Shown here one piece after another: positions 33,216 through 41,721 of a stretch of 44,490 nucleotides of DNA (positions within the stretch are counted from its first letter, which is position 1; each line of letters starts with the position of its first letter). The notes beneath the pieces are model-generated. The model saw only the letters and a program-made list of their open reading frames with translations, did not search any database and was not told where the DNA came from. The stretch covers positions 1-44,490 of the forward strand of contig JAITAV010000005.1 in assembly GCA_031283895.1 (NCBI GenBank), in the 5' to 3' direction. The position numbers and the translations under genes are program-made. The stretch comes from Puniceicoccales bacterium. Lineage in GTDB: Bacteria; Verrucomicrobiota; Verrucomicrobiia; Opitutales; UBA9783.

Positions 33216-35414
33216 ATGGTCAAGGTGTTTTTGTTTGAATCACCCAAGGGAGGTTTAGATTTTGCCCGATGTAAATTGCAAAAAAAGGGTATTTGGATTT
33301 TTCCATCAAAACAAATGCGTAGCATTTTTTTGCAACATCTACCCGAGGATAAAGAAGTGAAGTACTCTTTTTTTACACCCACCGAATTTTTACACACATT
33401 ATGCCGCAAACTAAACCTGAAAGAGTGTTGCTTCCCAGAGAAATATTTACCTTTTTTTGCTCAGAATTTAGATCTAACAGAAGAAGATCCAGGGTGTCTT
33501 GTGGATACCATCTTGCAAACTTATGCCTATGATGAACGCGCGCGCATTGAAGCGTGGTTTGCGAAAAAATGCTGGATAACACCTCAAATATTGTATCAAA
33601 AAAATATTTTAGCGAAAGGACTGATTCCAGATGAAATCGTTTTGTACGGATGTTTTACGGAAGTATTACATGAAACTTTTTTTAAAGTCCTGCAAAGGTA
33701 TTGTCCGCATTGTACGTGGATAAGCTTCGTTCCAGAGAAGGCTTCTTTATTACAATATTGCGAGAGCATTACACGTATTCAAGATGTTCAAATGGTCTTT
33801 CAAAATTGTAAATTGGTTTACGGTTTCCCCACCCTACATCAAGAGCTTGTATGGTATCAAAATCAGACATTTTCCAATCAAGATGCCATTTGCGTGGGCA
33901 ATGAAAAAATACTTCAAAAAATCGCTTTTGAACCCGATAAGTCATCGACATTGTGGTCTGCTTGGATCCAATGGATACGTTTGGGGACGTTGGACTCATT
34001 TTTCGAATACGTTACATGCCTGCGTAACCATTTTTTTCTAGACAAAACACTTTACAAGCATATCCAGAGAGACTTACAAAACGCTGTACGCCACTGTTTA
34101 ACGCATAATTATTCTATTATTCAGACCTACCTGCTCAAAAACAAAAATACATGGATACGAGAATTTCAGCACGTTATTCTTCCGGAACAAGGCCTTTTTG
34201 ATGAATTTTTGGAAAAAATCCTTCCGGCATTTAAGAGTCACGCACAAAAAACTCAGGCAATCGAGTCGATAGCGTTGACGGTATATCCTAGCTGCATATA
34301 CTGTGATCAATTTTTTAACATTCTGCGTGCATTTTTGACGCAAAAAGAGAATTCCAATACGGTGTTCGTATCCTTGAAAGTAGCGCTCTGTTTCCCTTAT
34401 AGCCGTTACTTGATTCCCTGTGCCTGCCAGGACACGTGGCACAAGCTTCAAAAAGACCTAAACGACGCCGTTCTTCGCTGGGAAAAAATGGGATGCAATG
34501 TCATCGCAACGTATGCCGAACAAACGGATACTATTGAAAGTATACCGCTATGGCAAGCGACGGATAAGTTAATCATCCCCAAGAATGCCGTGGACAGTAA
34601 GCAGAAAGAGGTTAAATACCGATCGAGAGCTTGTTTGAAGCTACATCCGGCATCGGTCCAATTAACCTGTAAAGGATGGGAACGATTTAAACTTGCTCCG
34701 TGGCAGACATGGCTGGAAAACATTTTGAAAATCAATGCATGGGTCGACTTTCAAACCATTTGCGACAAGCAAAAAATTTTAGGAGAATGGACGCATCAAT
34801 GTTTACAATTTTCCGAAACATCTGCAGATTTTAACGACTGGACACGATGCATTCGTAATAACATTCATCGGAAGTTGTTATCGCTGCAGGAACTGTATGC
34901 ATTCAACGGACAGCAATTGCCTTACTTTGTGCAACAATGGATGGCGCAACTTACAGCTTTGTGCAAGAGATTATCCGCAGCGTGTGAAAGATTTTTTAAC
35001 GCATCTTGGCATATGTGCTCCGAATGGGTTTTACCTCAGCTGGAAGATGGATTATCGGGCCGCATCGACTTGCTAGCATTTAAGGGACCATCGCTCATGA
35101 CTGCAACCCATGTGACCGTTGTTGACTACAAAACATCACCGCATTTCAATTTTACACCCCACCAAATCAATCAAGGCAAGGGCTTTCAGCTATTTTTATA
35201 CGGACAACAATTAAGTAAGCTAGGCATTCCCAACATCACGCTCATGGTGATCAACCCTGTACAAGATCAAATGCAAGCCATGGATACCCTATGTTCAAAA
35301 GTAGAAAACATTTTACGTTGGTTTAAGAAAACGCAATTGAGCGGTATCGTCAACGTAGAATTCCCCGAAACAATATCACACTTGCCATTGAGTTTTTGTC
35401 CTATAGAAGCGTAG
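33216..35414 (+). CDS. PD-(D/E)XK nuclease family protein (AddB/RecB-nuclease-like)
   Basis: A 732-residue protein whose C-terminal 130 residues carry a RecB-type nuclease core: GRIDLLAF (about residue 615, the first Asp), THVTVVDYKTS (about 632-642, the D-x-K element) and QLFLYGQQL (the later Gln/Tyr motif). The large N-terminal part lacks visible Walker motifs but has the length and position of the inactivated helicase domain of AddB-like proteins. The four-cysteine iron-sulfur site of Bacillus AddB is not evident. It may act in DNA end processing with an AddA-like helicase that is not in this window. It may be leaderless. Confidence 0.75.
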   Translation: MVKVFLFESPKGGLDFARCKLQKKGIWIFPSKQMRSIFLQHLPEDKEVKYSFFTPTEFLHTLCRKLNLKECCFPEKYLPFFAQNLDLTEEDPGCLVDTILQTYAYDERARIEAWFAKKCWITPQILYQKNILAKGLIPDEIVLYGCFTEVLHETFFKVLQRYCPHCTWISFVPEKASLLQYCESITRIQDVQMVFQNCKLVYGFPTLHQELVWYQNQTFSNQDAICVGNEKILQKIAFEPDKSSTLWSAWIQWIRLGTLDSFFEYVTCLRNHFFLDKTLYKHIQRDLQNAVRHCLTHNYSIIQTYLLKNKNTWIREFQHVILPEQGLFDEFLEKILPAFKSHAQKTQAIESIALTVYPSCIYCDQFFNILRAFLTQKENSNTVFVSLKVALCFPYSRYLIPCACQDTWHKLQKDLNDAVLRWEKMGCNVIATYAEQTDTIESIPLWQATDKLIIPKNAVDSKQKEVKYRSRACLKLHPASVQLTCKGWERFKLAPWQTWLENILKINAWVDFQTICDKQKILGEWTHQCLQFSETSADFNDWTRCIRNNIHRKLLSLQELYAFNGQQLPYFVQQWMAQLTALCKRLSAACERFFNASWHMCSEWVLPQLEDGLSGRIDLLAFKGPSLMTATHVTVVDYKTSPHFNFTPHQINQGKGFQLFLYGQQLSKLGIPNITLMVINPVQDQMQAMDTLCSKVENILRWFKKTQLSGIVNVEFPETISHLPLSFCPIEA

Positions 35415-35481
35415 GTTCCACTTAAATCTGGGCATTAAAATGAAATTTTATAAATTTAAAATACGAAATTAAACAATTCTT

Positions 35482-36255
35482 TTAGAAGTAATACGATAAT
35501 CCTACATTAAGAGAGCATAGGTGCGAGTGATGCGTAGCTTCATTAGCGGAAGAGTAAGGTTTTGTACCGTCCCGATTGTAGGAAAATTGTGGACCTATCC
35601 TTGCACAGCAGTGATCGTTAAAATGGTAGGTTAAAAAGAGGCTCAACTCGGTATACCAGTAATGATCTTTACGTTCCCATGCATTGGATCGTACACCTCC
35701 GAAGGGTTTTTTGTATTTCAAATAGCCGTAGGTACAAGTTGTGTCCAATGTCCAATGTTTCCAACCAAAAACTTCTAAATCGAAATCGTAGTTAAATTTT
35801 ATTTCCCAACACCATTGCCTTCTTTCAAAATCGTGGTATATGTAAAGACTAGGTGCCAGTAGTAGATTTGTTTTGATGCCGGTGTACAATTCATGCCAAT
35901 GCCCCAATTGATTTTTGGGAATTCTCTGTAAAAAATGGTATTGAATTCCCAGATCCCACGTAAAAAAGTCTGTTAATTTTTGTAAGTATCCTGCTCCAAG
36001 TGTCCATCGATCACCGAATAAATGTTTATATTGGGTAGGTAAAAAAGCTTTTGTTTCAACGTAAAATCCTCGTTTTTCGTTTTTTACCAGTAACATAACA
36101 TGAGGTTCTACACCTCGTTTTGCTTTCAAAGAACCCCGTTGAATATCTTCGGATTTGAAGTGTATGCCACCTTCAAATACCGCATAAGGTATTAGACTTT
36201 TTGCGTAGATGCACCCCGATAATAAAATAAGTAGACTGCATTGCGCTATTCTCAT
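35482..36255 (-). CDS. Outer-membrane beta-barrel-like protein
   Basis: A 257-residue exported protein. The N terminus is a signal sequence (MRIAQCSLLILLSGCIYA); LSGC fits a lipobox, yet 'IYA|KS' also fits signal peptidase I. The rest alternates hydrophobic and polar residues in about ten short strands rich in Tyr, Trp and Phe, and ends in SYYF, the terminal aromatic beta-signal of outer-membrane barrels. No specific family is recognised. A TATAGT lies 13 nt before the start. It is monocistronic. Confidence 0.7.
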   Translation of the reverse strand: MRIAQCSLLILLSGCIYAKSLIPYAVFEGGIHFKSEDIQRGSLKAKRGVEPHVMLLVKNEKRGFYVETKAFLPTQYKHLFGDRWTLGAGYLQKLTDFFTWDLGIQYHFLQRIPKNQLGHWHELYTGIKTNLLLAPSLYIYHDFERRQWCWEIKFNYDFDLEVFGWKHWTLDTTCTYGYLKYKKPFGGVRSNAWERKDHYWYTELSLFLTYHFNDHCCARIGPQFSYNRDGTKPYSSANEATHHSHLCSLNVGLSYYF

Positions 36256-36344
36256 TTTTTCTACTTCTACTATATCTCAACATTTTTTGTAAAATAAAGC
36301 AAATGAAAAGATTGTGTTGTCAAAAGTTTTATTTTTTTATTTAT

Positions 36345-36356
36345 AGGAGATCTGTG
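36345..36356 (+). promoter_or_regulatory. Ribosome-binding site that sets the HPr start
   Basis: AGGAGA (36345-36350) lies 3 nt before GTG 36354. This is one of the strongest Shine-Dalgarno sequences in the window and favours the GTG over an upstream in-frame ATG at 36303, which has none. Confidence 0.7.
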
Positions 36357-36701
36357 GCATACATAATACGAGGACAGTTGCTGGTAATCAATGAAATAGG
36401 TCTACATGCAAGGCCTTGCGCTAAAATTGTACGTACGGTGAAACAATATCCTGACGTATCCGTTATATTTGCGTATGATCAGAAGACAGCCGATGGCGGT
36501 AGCATCATAGATCTGATGATCTTGGCAGCGGGTCGTGATGCGTTGCTGGAAGCACATTTAGAAGGCCCCAAGTCGGATTGTAAAGCTTTATGGGCAGATT
36601 TGCAAAGGTTGTTCGAAAGTGGATTTAGGGATTGTGAAGATAGATTTTTCGTCACAGATCATTGTAGGAACAAGAAAAAATGGGATGATAAGCAAACGTA
36701 G
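36354..36701 (+). CDS. ptsH: HPr-family phosphocarrier protein
   Basis: A 115-residue protein starting at GTG 36354. The active-site loop GLHARPCAKIV contains the phosphorylated His (about residue 16 of this form). ADGGSIIDLMILAAGRD holds the region with the regulatory Ser used by HPr kinase in Gram-positives and many Verrucomicrobia. HPr passes phosphate from enzyme I to sugar permeases or serves only regulation. It is longer than usual (85-90 residues) by a basic C-terminal tail of about 25 residues. No other PTS gene is near. Confidence 0.88.
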   Translation: MAYIIRGQLLVINEIGLHARPCAKIVRTVKQYPDVSVIFAYDQKTADGGSIIDLMILAAGRDALLEAHLEGPKSDCKALWADLQRLFESGFRDCEDRFFVTDHCRNKKKWDDKQT

Positions 36702-36905
36702 TATTAAGATATTATGTAAAAATGTAGCACCAACAAAAAGGATTGCGTGCGTTTGATACGATTAGGTATTCGTGGTTATGGGAGAAAGTTTTTTATTAAG
36801 GGTGTAAAGTGATATTTTATATATCTTCATAGATTGTTTTACGGTGTGCAGGTTTTGTTTATTTTATTCGCGAATATATAACTTGACATGGGTGTGAATT
36901 GATTT

Positions 36906-36924
36906 TCTCTTTATTGAAAAGAGA
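36906..36924 (+). promoter_or_regulatory. Hairpin in the rpsT leader
   Basis: TCTCTTT (36906-36912) and AAAGAGA (36918-36924) form a perfect 7-bp stem with a 5-nt loop, ending 15 nt before the rpsT ATG. S20 is known to repress its own translation in E. coli, so a leader structure would fit, but this one is not a recognised family. A TTGACA at 36883-36888 has no matching -10 box. Confidence 0.4.
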
Positions 36925-36939
36925 TTTACAAAGAAGCGT

Positions 36940-37242
36940 ATGGCGAATATAAAATCATCCCAAAAGTCGATCCGAAAAACGGCAAGATTAACTGCAAAAA
37001 ATAAGGCTGAAAGAAGTTGTCTGAAGGCATTTTCTAAGAAATTGCGGGCCTTAGCGCCTACGAATGATAAAAATGCAATAAAATCAGTCGCCATAGAGTA
37101 TATGTCCGCTTTGGATAAGGCTGCCAAACGTAAGGTGATCCACCGCAATAAAGTAAATCGTTTAAAAAGTCGTCTGGCGAAGCATATTTTTATAAGTGTG
37201 CCTGAAGAAAAACTGGTTGAACAAGTTGCCCAAGTAGAATAA
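36940..37242 (+). CDS. rpsT: 30S ribosomal protein S20
   Basis: A 100-residue, strongly basic protein with the S20 start (MANIKSSQKSIRKTARLTAKNKAERS) and the helix with EYMSALDKAAKRKVIHRNKVNRLKSRL. It binds 16S rRNA during early 30S assembly. The C-terminal dozen residues (EEKLVEQVAQVE) are acidic, slightly longer than in E. coli S20. It is followed by a clear terminator, so it is monocistronic. Confidence 0.97.
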   Translation: MANIKSSQKSIRKTARLTAKNKAERSCLKAFSKKLRALAPTNDKNAIKSVAIEYMSALDKAAKRKVIHRNKVNRLKSRLAKHIFISVPEEKLVEQVAQVE

Positions 37243-37263
37243 AATTTCTCCCATCCTATTCGG

Positions 37264-37292
37264 GGCCTTGGTTTGGCCAAGGCCTTCCTTTT
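37264..37292 (+). terminator. Rho-independent terminator of rpsT
   Basis: GGCCTTGG (37264-37271) and CCAAGGCC (37277-37284) form an 8-bp GC-rich stem with a 5-nt loop, followed by TTCCTTTT. It starts 22 nt after the rpsT stop and is the best terminator in the window. Confidence 0.85.
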
Positions 37293-37373
37293 GCCGGTCA
37301 AAATTTTGACAGTTGTCGGATATTAATTCTTGCAAAACATTTTTGTCGATTTACATTCAAATAGAAGAAACTT

Positions 37374-37940
37374 ATGAAAAGAGTTTATGTGGTGGTTTTT
37401 TGTTTTTGCTTAACAGGTTGTTTCAATCGTTCGAAAAGTTTTCCAGATCCTCAGCCTTCCGATACACAAATAAAGCAGCCTATACGTCCAGAAATGGGAA
37501 AATTTTTGCAAGATGATGAGAATTTAGGCGAAAGGTTAGATGAACGTTGTTTCCTCTTTGAAAGGTCGGAGGATAAGACTTATGGTCAATTATACAACGA
37601 GCAAGATGTGGCATTGTCCGTTTATTTCGATTTTGACAACTTTAGATTATCTGAAAAAAATCAAGATTTGCTGTGTGCCATCGTTGAACATTTGAAGTGT
37701 AATCCGCAATCAACGTTACTCATTGTAGGGCATTGTGACTGGCGAGGTACAGATGCTTACAACTTACGTTTGGGAGAAAAAAGAGCAAATAGCGTTGAGC
37801 GTTTTCTGGTAGACAATGGAATTACGGAGAAGAATGTTGAAATTTTATCATTGGGGAGCATACATGCAACGCAAGGATTGAGCAAAGTCGATTCCTGGAA
37901 AGATCGTCGCTGCGATTTGGTGATATATCCATTGAAGTAG
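37374..37940 (+). CDS. pal: Pal/OmpA-family peptidoglycan-associated lipoprotein
   Basis: A 188-residue lipoprotein: signal with lipobox LTGC (Cys at about residue 16), a polar linker of 65 residues and an OmpA-like peptidoglycan-binding domain. The domain shows VYFDFDNFRLSE, LLIVGHCDWRGTDAYNLRLGEKRANSV (the conserved HxDxxG-x3-N-x2-L-x2-R-A signature) and a final RRCDLV. It should anchor the outer membrane to peptidoglycan in the Tol-Pal system; tol genes are not in the window. TTGCAA, 16 nt, TACATT before it may be its promoter. lpxK starts 17 nt after its stop. Confidence 0.92.
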   Translation: MKRVYVVVFCFCLTGCFNRSKSFPDPQPSDTQIKQPIRPEMGKFLQDDENLGERLDERCFLFERSEDKTYGQLYNEQDVALSVYFDFDNFRLSEKNQDLLCAIVEHLKCNPQSTLLIVGHCDWRGTDAYNLRLGEKRANSVERFLVDNGITEKNVEILSLGSIHATQGLSKVDSWKDRRCDLVIYPLK

Positions 37941-37957
37941 TGCTGGGTTAACTTTGT

Positions 37958-39160
37958 ATGCACTGTTTTAAGTGTTGGCATCAAAAGTTAAAGTTGTGTG
38001 AAAGTTTCATCGTCGATGTTATTTATAACAAACGACACGACAAAAAGGCTCGTTATTGGGCATTTGTCTTGCGTACCTTTTCATTTCTTTTTCTATGGAT
38101 TGTTAAACTAAGGACGCGTGCGTATAAAAAACGGTGGTTACACGCCCAACATTTGGGTTGTACGGTGATTGTTGTGGGTAATTTGACGGTAGGAGGAACG
38201 GGCAAGACACCGGTTGTTGAAAAGATAGCGCGTTACTTAAGCCAAAATGGACGTAAAGTGGCGATTTTGAGTCGTGGATATAAGGGTAAAAAGGAAAGGT
38301 GTTGGAAAGGTTGGATGCGCTGGTTAACCCATTCGCTTCCGCCGCCACCTAAAGTTGTAAGCGATGGTGTGCGTTGTTTGATATCGTCGGAAATTGCAGG
38401 CGATGAGCCTGTCTTATTGGCACGCAATTTACCTCATATGCCAGTCATTGTGGACAAAGATCGCGTTAAGGCAGGACAGTACGCCATTCGGCACTTTAAT
38501 GCAGATGTGTTAGTTTTGGATGACGGCTTTCAATATTTGCAGCTCAAGGGAAGTTTTTATTTGCTGCTGGTGGATGCTACCAATCCGTTTGGCAATGGAG
38601 CCCTGTTACCGCGTGGGATTTTAAGAGAACCCTTGTCGCATATGAAACGTGCGCACTTTATTTTTTTAACCAAAAGTGATCAGGTGGCCCCGGAACGATT
38701 ACGTGCACTGGAGCGATTTATTCGCCGCTACAATAGGCATGCCAAGTTATTACCTTGTATTCATTGCCCAAAATATTTGCAACATATTGATGAGTTCGAA
38801 AGACTTGATTTGAAAATGCTAAGAGGTATTAAGATTGCCGTCTTGAGTGGCATTGCTTCGCCGGAAAGTTTTGAACGATTTTTGAAAAATGAGGAGGCTC
38901 AATTGGTGTACATTAAGCATTTTATCGATCATCATCGCTTTACCGAAGAAGAATTAGATCAATTTTTTCATAACGCGCGACTCGCGGGAGCTCAATGGGT
39001 AATTACGACCGAAAAGGATGCCGTACGTATTAAAGAAAATTTTGCACCCCCTTTGCCTTTTTACTTTCTGCGCATGGAAATCGAATGGTGTGATGTGGAT
39101 CACGTTTTTGAACAGGTGTTGGAAAAATTAACTTACGATCGAAATCGGAAAATAGGTTAA
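37958..39160 (+). CDS. lpxK: Tetraacyldisaccharide 4'-kinase
   Basis: A 400-residue LpxK. The P-loop [14 protein letters not shown] is at about residues 73-86, followed by [11 protein letters not shown] and the [14 protein letters not shown] segment with the catalytic acidic residues. It phosphorylates the lipid A precursor at the 4' position on the inner membrane, so the organism makes LPS of the Raetz pathway. It is somewhat longer than E. coli LpxK (328), mainly at the N terminus and in a basic insertion around residues 108-125. holA begins 2 nt after its stop. Confidence 0.95.
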   Translation: MHCFKCWHQKLKLCESFIVDVIYNKRHDKKARYWAFVLRTFSFLFLWIVKLRTRAYKKRWLHAQHLGCTVIVVGNLTVGGTGKTPVVEKIARYLSQNGRKVAILSRGYKGKKERCWKGWMRWLTHSLPPPPKVVSDGVRCLISSEIAGDEPVLLARNLPHMPVIVDKDRVKAGQYAIRHFNADVLVLDDGFQYLQLKGSFYLLLVDATNPFGNGALLPRGILREPLSHMKRAHFIFLTKSDQVAPERLRALERFIRRYNRHAKLLPCIHCPKYLQHIDEFERLDLKMLRGIKIAVLSGIASPESFERFLKNEEAQLVYIKHFIDHHRFTEEELDQFFHNARLAGAQWVITTEKDAVRIKENFAPPLPFYFLRMEIEWCDVDHVFEQVLEKLTYDRNRKIG

Positions 39161-39162
39161 CC

Positions 39163-40245
39163 GTGGAGTCTTCTTTTCAATTTATTTTTGGTTTGGATGA
39201 GTTTTTTGTTGAACTCAAAACAAAGGCAGTGATTGAAATGCTTGCCGATACATCTTTGGAAGTCATCGATGGCCAAATGAACACCGTTGCAGACATGAAG
39301 CGTGTTTTTGAAATTATTGTGGAAAGTCTGCGTACGGTAGATTTTTTTGAACCTCGCAAATGTGTTTGGTTACGTAACACAAATTTATTTGCCAGTACAA
39401 GTCCGGCAATGACGGAAACTGGGCAAGATGCGGTTGAAAGGTGGCTTCATTTTTTAAAACAACTGCCTGATGAGACGTACTTTCTTATTTCCGCTTCGGG
39501 GGTCGATAAACGTACGAAGTTATTTAAAACAATTCAATCATTGGCTTGCTGTACCGAATTAGAAGAAGCTGAGCAAGGGTCTCGCTTGCGTGCACTGATG
39601 GAAAAGTTATCAGGGCAATATGCCGTGATGATGGATCCCGATGCAGCCGAATTATTCATCCAAAAATTAAACGGCCACCCACGAATGATATCGAACGAAT
39701 TTGAAAAGTTGGCTTGTCTCAATAATTTTCGAGGGACAATTACTCGGGATTGCGTTTTAAGCAATACACCGACAGTACCCAACGATGAGTTCTTTGAACC
39801 TGTGGAAGCTTTTTATGCGGGAGATTTCAGAAGGTATCTGCAAAGTCTAGGCAATCATTATCTTCTCCACAAAGAGGTACGTAGTGTTTTGAGTGCGTTG
39901 CAAAATAGAAACCGTCTTTTGCTGCAAATAGCTTATTTGCGGCAAAATCATGCTATGACCAGTTGCGATAAACAATCTTTGGCGTCCATGGAGCCAATGT
40001 TTCGGCAGTTTTTTGGTCCCATGGGAGCGAAGAATACGTTTTGTTTGTTTTCTCAAAATCCGTGGTATGTGAGCCATTTAAAAACGTGCTTTCCTTACGA
40101 AATTTTATTGCAGCTGCAAACAGATTTTGTGGAGGTATTTGATCAACTTTTAAAAGAACCAAAAAATGCGTACCCTATTATGGAAAATCTTGCTCGGAAG
40201 ACGTTTGCGCGTTTAAAAAACCCTCAAAAAAAATTGACACTTTAA
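39163..40245 (+). CDS. holA: DNA polymerase III subunit delta
   Basis: A 360-residue protein starting at GTG 39163. The pattern FIFGLDEFFVELK at the N terminus, RKCVWLRNTNLF, 'LISASGVDKRTKLFKTI', then NGHPRMISNEFEKLACL, is typical of the clamp-loader delta subunit. HolA opens the sliding clamp together with DnaX and delta'. dnaX is also in this window, 1.5 kb away on the other strand. A strong promoter for tRNA-Lys lies just inside and after its 3' end. Confidence 0.88.
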   Translation: MESSFQFIFGLDEFFVELKTKAVIEMLADTSLEVIDGQMNTVADMKRVFEIIVESLRTVDFFEPRKCVWLRNTNLFASTSPAMTETGQDAVERWLHFLKQLPDETYFLISASGVDKRTKLFKTIQSLACCTELEEAEQGSRLRALMEKLSGQYAVMMDPDAAELFIQKLNGHPRMISNEFEKLACLNNFRGTITRDCVLSNTPTVPNDEFFEPVEAFYAGDFRRYLQSLGNHYLLHKEVRSVLSALQNRNRLLLQIAYLRQNHAMTSCDKQSLASMEPMFRQFFGPMGAKNTFCLFSQNPWYVSHLKTCFPYEILLQLQTDFVEVFDQLLKEPKNAYPIMENLARKTFARLKNPQKKLTL

Positions 40246-40262
40246 CAAAATAGTCGTGTAAC
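40234..40262 (+). promoter_or_regulatory. Promoter for tRNA-Lys and the dUTPase gene
   Basis: A perfect TTGACA (40234-40239), 17 nt, TGTAAC (40257-40262). The predicted start is about 12 nt before the mature tRNA. The -35 box lies inside the last codons of holA. Confidence 0.65.
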
Positions 40263-40280
40263 TGTGAATGCTTAACGCTT

Positions 40281-40355
40281 GGGTCGGTAGCTCAATGGTA
40301 GAGCAGTGGCCTTTTAAGCCATTGGTTCAGGGTTCGAGCCCCTGCCGGCCTACCA
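40281..40355 (+). tRNA. tRNA-Lys (anticodon TTT)
   Basis: Acceptor GGGTCGG/CCGGCCT with two G-U pairs, D-arm GCTCAATGGTAGAGC, anticodon arm GTGGC-CTTTTAA-GCCAT giving anticodon TTT, T-loop TTCGAGC, discriminator A and encoded CCA (40353-40355). The dUTPase ATG lies only 11 nt downstream. Confidence 0.95.
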
Positions 40356-40366
40356 ATTTCATCGGT

Positions 40367-40741
40367 ATGGATAAACTAGAAAAGATGTTTGAGATGCAAC
40401 GCGGATTAAACGTTCGCATTTTAGGTGAGGATGTTGACCGTTTACATCAACAAGAAACTGCCAAATGGATCCTCAATTACGCACGGGCTTTACAACAAGA
40501 GGTATCGGAGCTTGTGGATTGTGTACCTTGGAAGTGGTGGGCACATTATCAAAAAATGGACGTTCAAAATGCGCGGGTTGAATTGGTGGACATTGTTCAT
40601 TTTGTTATTTGTCTTGCCCAGGCGTTGGGAATGAGTGCAGAAGATTTGTTCAACGCCTATCTTAAAAAAAATGAAGTTAACCATCATCGTCAAGATGTGG
40701 GGTATGCGCAGAAGGATGAGATGGATTCTTTACATATTTAG
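40367..40741 (+). CDS. Dimeric dUTPase-like protein (all-alpha NTP pyrophosphatase)
   Basis: A 124-residue protein. I start at ATG 40367 because the open frame upstream runs through the tRNA. The all-alpha NTP-PPase metal motif is clear: QQEVSELVD on one helix and ARVELVDIVHF on the next (ExxE and ExxD). PWKWW between them, GMSAEDLFNAYLKKNEVNHHRQ and GYAQKDEMDS are hallmarks of dUTPases of the dimeric type. It should hydrolyse dUTP to dUMP, protecting DNA from uracil. There is no Shine-Dalgarno in the 11 nt after the tRNA, so translation may depend on the tRNA-processing product or be leaderless-like. Confidence 0.88.
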   Translation: MDKLEKMFEMQRGLNVRILGEDVDRLHQQETAKWILNYARALQQEVSELVDCVPWKWWAHYQKMDVQNARVELVDIVHFVICLAQALGMSAEDLFNAYLKKNEVNHHRQDVGYAQKDEMDSLHI

Positions 40742-40995
40742 AGTGTGGATCTTGTATTGTTTTCAAAGAAATATGGCAATTGAGGAGGCAGATTTCATGA
40801 ATGTGGGTGATGCGTGCCTGTATTACGCATTTCTGCACAAATTTTGAAGCATACTTGATTCCAAATGAGTTACTTTTGTGATTTTCTAAAACTGGGTATT
40901 TAAAGGGTATGCGTCCGTCGACAACCAGGAGCCAAGGGCACTGAGAATTAAAATGGGTGGTGAACGTTTATGGGCAAAGACTGGCTTAGAATTAT

Positions 40996-41325
40996 TTATC
41001 TGACCTTAAATAAGTTGGGGCCCTGTTGTCCAACCGACTTTACATAGCATCCTGAAGATTTGTCACGAACGTATTTTGTAAATCCTTTTTTGGCGAGATT
41101 ATCATTAGATAGCAATTTTTTTGTGTGTGACTCCGAGTAGCCTTTACTCAAATTGGGGGCCGTATAAACGCGTTCCAGGGGATGTCCTGAATAAGGATCT
41201 ACGATGACGCGTTCGTTGCATCCGTGATGCATTTCGATGATGGGACAGTCTGACCGTACTGCATTAGGTAACAACACGCGATACAAATACCATGGCATGC
41301 GTTTAAGTTTAAAAACTTTTGCCAT
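40996..41325 (-). CDS. FmdB-like protein with degenerate zinc ribbon
   Basis: A 109-residue protein. MPWYLYRV near residue 10 corresponds to the 'MPxYEY' start of FmdB zinc-ribbon proteins, and 'DPYSGHPLERVYTAPNL' to the 'CPxCGKPVRRVxSAPN' part, but with Asp-Pro and Ser-Gly in place of the second Cys pair; later KKGFTKYVRD and GCYVKS also fit the family. Two cysteines remain (about residues 27 and 36). Opitutae often carry such Cys-poor variants, as I recall. Function unknown. A different start at residue 10 is possible. The 254 nt between the dUTPase gene and this one (40742-40995) show only a 24-codon ORF at 40773 with no support. Confidence 0.5.
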   Translation of the reverse strand: MAKVFKLKRMPWYLYRVLLPNAVRSDCPIIEMHHGCNERVIVDPYSGHPLERVYTAPNLSKGYSESHTKKLLSNDNLAKKGFTKYVRDKSSGCYVKSVGQQGPNLFKVR

Positions 41326-41340
41326 ATTTTGACAAGCTAA

Positions 41341-41721
41341 TCATTTTAAAGCATTTGTATGCTTATTTTTTATAAAATAATTCGACCTTATGGGCCAAAT
41401 ACCAACGATTTTGCCGTGCAACAATTCTGAGAATTGATTTTGCACATTCTTTGACAATGCGTCGCGTATATCCTGGAAATTGGGCGGTGGTGTCAAGATT
41501 GTGGTTGCTTTATTGGAGGTTGGTATTGGGAATTCATCCAAATTGCATTCGGCTTCCGATGCGTCATGGATGGCTGATGGCGTATTTTCGTCCCATTTTC
41601 CATCGAGGCTGTTATCAGATTTTTCTACTTTCTGAAAAAGAATTTCTTTTTCATCTGCAATACCCTCCACAGAAGCGGTACAATCTGTGAATAAATGCGT
41701 ATTTACGGAAAGTTTTTTTTT
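41341..41721 (-). CDS. dnaX: dnaX downstream open frame: putative tau-like extension reached by -1 slippage
   Basis: From the run of nine A (complement of 41713-41721) the -1 frame is open for 126 codons to a stop at 41341. It encodes an acidic, Ser/Thr-rich linker (NSLDGKWDENTPSAIHDASE in part) and a C-terminal block with FQDIRDALSKNVQNQFSELL. Joined to the 0-frame product this would make a protein of about 489 residues, a plausible tau length. Without slippage the extension would need its own start (GTG 41670, no Shine-Dalgarno), which is less likely. A 1-base error in the A-run is the main alternative. Confidence 0.6.
   Translation of the reverse strand, partial: KKKLSVNTHLFTDCTASVEGIADEKEILFQKVEKSDNSLDGKWDENTPSAIHDASEAECNLDEFPIPTSNKATTILTPPPNFQDIRDALSKNVQNQFSELLHGKIVGIWPIRSNYFIKNKHTNALK

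Noticed and set aside
40268-40366. N-terminal extension of the dUTPase gene
   Set aside because: The 33 extra codons run through tRNA-Lys; the family N terminus starts at ATG 40367.
40773-40847. 24-codon ORF with an internal GAGGAGG
   Set aside because: Very short, no domain, and no coupling to a neighbour. The GAGGAGG could serve an even shorter 16-codon frame only.
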